From Rhodospirillales bacterium (GTDB taxonomy: Bacteria > Pseudomonadota > Alphaproteobacteria > ATCC43930 > CGMCC-115725): a DNA stretch of 64,000 nt. The stretch lies in contig CANJCB010000001.1 of the NCBI GenBank assembly GCA_947473305.1, positions 186,001-250,000 on the forward strand. Direction: 5' to 3'. The notes below the pieces were generated by a model. It was given only the letters and a program-made list of their open reading frames with translations. It was not told the origin of the DNA and made no database searches. Below, in pieces: positions 62,027 to 64,000 of the stretch (the stretch's first letter is position 1; every line of letters starts with the position of its first letter). Made by a program: the position numbers and the translations under genes.

Positions 62027-64000
62027 ATGCAGTCGTCCATCAGGGTTCGCGGCGCCCGCGAACACAATCTCAAGAATATCGACGTGGAAATGCCCCGCGA
62101 CAGCCTGGTGGTGATCACCGGCATGTCGGGTTCGGGCAAATCCTCGCTCGCTTTCGATACGATCTATGCCGAGGGCCAACGGCGCTATGTGGAGAGCCTC
62201 TCCGCCTATGCGCGCCAGTTCCTGGAACTGATGCAGAAGCCCGACGTCGATTCGATCGAGGGCCTGTCTCCGGCAATCTCCATCGAGCAGAAGACCACCT
62301 CGAAGAACCCGCGCTCCACGGTCGGCACGGTCACCGAGATCTACGACTATATGCGGCTCCTCTTCGCCCGCATCGGCATCCCCTATTCCCCGGCCACAGG
62401 CCTGCCCATCGAGAGCCAGACCGTTTCCCAGATGGTCGACCGGGTCATGGCCATGCCCGAAGGCACCCGGCTCTATCTGCTGGCGCCCATGATCCGGGGC
62501 CGCAAGGGCGAGTACCGCAAGGAACTGGCCGACCTCCAGAAGCGCGGCTTTCAGCGCGTCAAGATCGACGGCAAGATGGTCGAGATCGACGAGGCCCCCG
62601 CCCTCAACAAGAAACTGAAGCACGATATCGAGGTCGTGGTGGACCGAATCGTGGTCGGCGGCGATCTCGGCAACCGGCTCGCCGATTCATTCGAGACGGC
62701 TCTCGAACTCGCGGACGGGATCGCCATCGCCGAGAACGCGGACGGTGGGGAACAGACCACCTTTTCCGCCAAATTCGCCTGCCCGGTTTCGGGATTCACG
62801 ATTTCCGAGATCGAGCCCCGGCTCTTCTCCTTCAACAATCCCCATGGTGCCTGCCCGGCCTGCGACGGGCTCGGCACCAAGCTCTTCTTCGATCCGGAAC
62901 TGGTCGCCCCCGATGAGCGCCTCAGCTTGCGCGAAGGCGCTGTAGCCCCTTGGGCGCATTCGAGTTCCCAATATTACGCCCAGACCCTCGACAGCATCGC
63001 CCGGCACTTCAAGGTCAGCACCAATACGCCCTGGAGCGAATTGCCCGAAGAAGTCCGTCAGACCGTTCTCTTCGGCTCCAACGGCAAGCCGATCGAGATG
63101 AAATACGACGACGGCTTGCGCGCCTATAAGACGGACCGCCCTTTTGAAGGCGTCATCCCCAACATGGACCGGCGCTGGAAGGAAACCGACAGCGCATGGC
63201 TGCGCGAGGAACTCGGCCGCTACCAGAACAACACGATGTGCGAGACCTGCCAGGGGCAGCGCCTCAAGCCTGAGGCCCTGGCGGTAAAAATCCACGGCAA
63301 GAACATCAGCGAGATCGCCCAGCTGTCCATTGCGGAGGCGGGCGACTGGTTCCTTGAGATGTCTGGGCATCTTTCGCCCAAGCACCAGGAGATCGGCCAG
63401 CGTATTTTGAAGGAAATCAATGAACGGCTCGGTTTCCTGCGCAATGTGGGGCTCGACTACCTGACCATGATGCGGGCTTCGGGCACGCTCTCTGGCGGCG
63501 AGAGCCAGCGCATCCGATTGGCCTCCCAGATCGGCTCCGGTCTGACCGGCGTGCTCTATGTCTTGGACGAGCCCTCCATCGGATTGCATCAGCGGGATAA
63601 TGAGCGGCTGCTCGCAACCCTGCGGCGGCTGCGCGACCTCGGCAACACGGTGATCGTCGTCGAGCACGACGAGGATGCGATCCGCAGCGGCGATTATCTC
63701 ATCGACATGGGTCCTGCGGCCGGCGTTCACGGCGGCCAGGTCATCGCCGCGGGCAAGCCTGAAGAGGTGATGGCCAATCCCAACAGCATCACCGGCCAAT
63801 ATCTCACCGGTGTCCGCCAGATCCCGGTGCCGGAGGACCGTCGCAAGGGCCATCTCGGCCAGCGGCTGTCGGTCATCGGCGCGAAGGGCAACAATCTCCA
63901 AAACGTCTCGGTCGACATCCCGCTCGGCACCTTCACCTGCGTGACCGGCGTTTCGGGTGGCGGCAAATCCACCCTGGTGATCGAGACGCTCTACAAGGCA
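62027..64000 (+). CDS. uvrA: Excinuclease ABC subunit A, N-terminal part (runs off the window)
   Basis: The first 658 codons of about 950. Damage-recognition subunit of nucleotide excision repair. First Walker [10 protein letters not shown] (32-40), [14 protein letters not shown], first-domain signature [19 protein letters not shown], Walker [17 protein letters not shown], and second Walker [10 protein letters not shown] at the edge. The first zinc site reads CPVS...CPAC: Cys252, Ser255, Cys276, Cys279, so one of four Cys is Ser, which I believe is common in alphaproteobacteria. No LexA-type GTTC/GAAC repeat was seen in the 152 bases upstream. ATG 62027 starts [15 protein letters not shown]. 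Confidence 0.96.
   Translation, partial: MQSSIRVRGAREHNLKNIDVEMPRDSLVVITGMSGSGKSSLAFDTIYAEGQRRYVESLSAYARQFLELMQKPDVDSIEGLSPAISIEQKTTSKNPRSTVGTVTEIYDYMRLLFARIGIPYSPATGLPIESQTVSQMVDRVMAMPEGTRLYLLAPMIRGRKGEYRKELADLQKRGFQRVKIDGKMVEIDEAPALNKKLKHDIEVVVDRIVVGGDLGNRLADSFETALELADGIAIAENADGGEQTTFSAKFACPVSGFTISEIEPRLFSFNNPHGACPACDGLGTKLFFDPELVAPDERLSLREGAVAPWAHSSSQYYAQTLDSIARHFKVSTNTPWSELPEEVRQTVLFGSNGKPIEMKYDDGLRAYKTDRPFEGVIPNMDRRWKETDSAWLREELGRYQNNTMCETCQGQRLKPEALAVKIHGKNISEIAQLSIAEAGDWFLEMSGHLSPKHQEIGQRILKEINERLGFLRNVGLDYLTMMRASGTLSGGESQRIRLASQIGSGLTGVLYVLDEPSIGLHQRDNERLLATLRRLRDLGNTVIVVEHDEDAIRSGDYLIDMGPAAGVHGGQVIAAGKPEEVMANPNSITGQYLTGVRQIPVPEDRRKGHLGQRLSVIGAKGNNLQNVSVDIPLGTFTCVTGVSGGGKSTLVIETLYKA

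Overview
The window is a contiguous piece of a high-GC Gram-negative chromosome. The evidence points to a hopanoid-producing alphaproteobacterium, most likely of the Rhodospirillales type. Supporting signs are the radA-cvpA-purF-SDR gene order, a DUF2794 protein, a CC0125/CC1285-type lipoprotein, an alphaproteobacterial-style UvrA and an almost complete hopanoid (hpn) gene set. I saw no tRNA or rRNA gene, CRISPR array, prophage, insertion sequence or defence island. Coding density is very high and many neighbouring genes overlap by 1 to 4 bases. The organism name is inference; the gene families are read from the translated sequence.

Layout. Positions 1-2.9 kb hold the end of a cyclopropane fatty acid synthase gene, dnaB with DnaA-box-like sites in front of it, and a secreted dienelactone-hydrolase-like protein. 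Positions 2.8-5.1 kb are a minus-strand group: a 46-residue protein, an ABC exporter and a 65-residue protein. Positions 5.2-13.4 kb are a plus-strand run: an exported Kelch propeller, alr, an MlaE/MlaF lipid ABC pair, radA, cvpA, purF and a short-chain dehydrogenase. Positions 13.4-16.8 kb are the opposing yfgM-bamB-der group for outer-membrane and ribosome assembly. Positions 16.9-21 kb hold DUF2794, a lipoprotein, a metallo-beta-lactamase-fold protein and copC-copD.

Positions 21-43.2 kb form a hopanoid island. It has hpnN (export), hpnL-K-J-I (head-group tailoring), mlaA, hpnM with dxs, hpnH, an ETHE1-rhodanese protein, then hpnG, shc (hpnF), hpnE, hpnD, hpnC, hpnB, hpnA and ispC. Together these can run from pyruvate and glyceraldehyde-3-phosphate commitment (Dxs, IspC), through squalene (HpnD, HpnC, HpnE) and hopene (Shc), to adenosylhopane (HpnH), ribosylhopane (HpnG) and probably bacteriohopanetetrol cyclitol ether (HpnI, HpnK, HpnJ). 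Transport is by HpnN and perhaps by MlaA/HpnM/MlaE/MlaF. No hpnO or hpnP is present in the window.

Positions 43.2-64 kb hold housekeeping and unclassified genes: chaC, two plus-strand unknowns, an AEC transporter, murI, a phasin/histone-like Lys-Ala-Pro protein, a sapC gene broken by one in-frame stop, a glutathione transferase with a spermidine-synthase-like protein, a DUF3309 peptide, panB, two unknown proteins, a TPR protein ending in a 2OG-Fe(II) oxygenase-like domain, ridA, coaD, gyrA, a DadA-like oxidase, ssb, a CoA transferase and the first part of uvrA.

The most system-like feature is the hopanoid island with its built-in precursor supply and scattered Mla-type lipid transport parts. 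The most unexpected single observation is the lone TAA in sapC.
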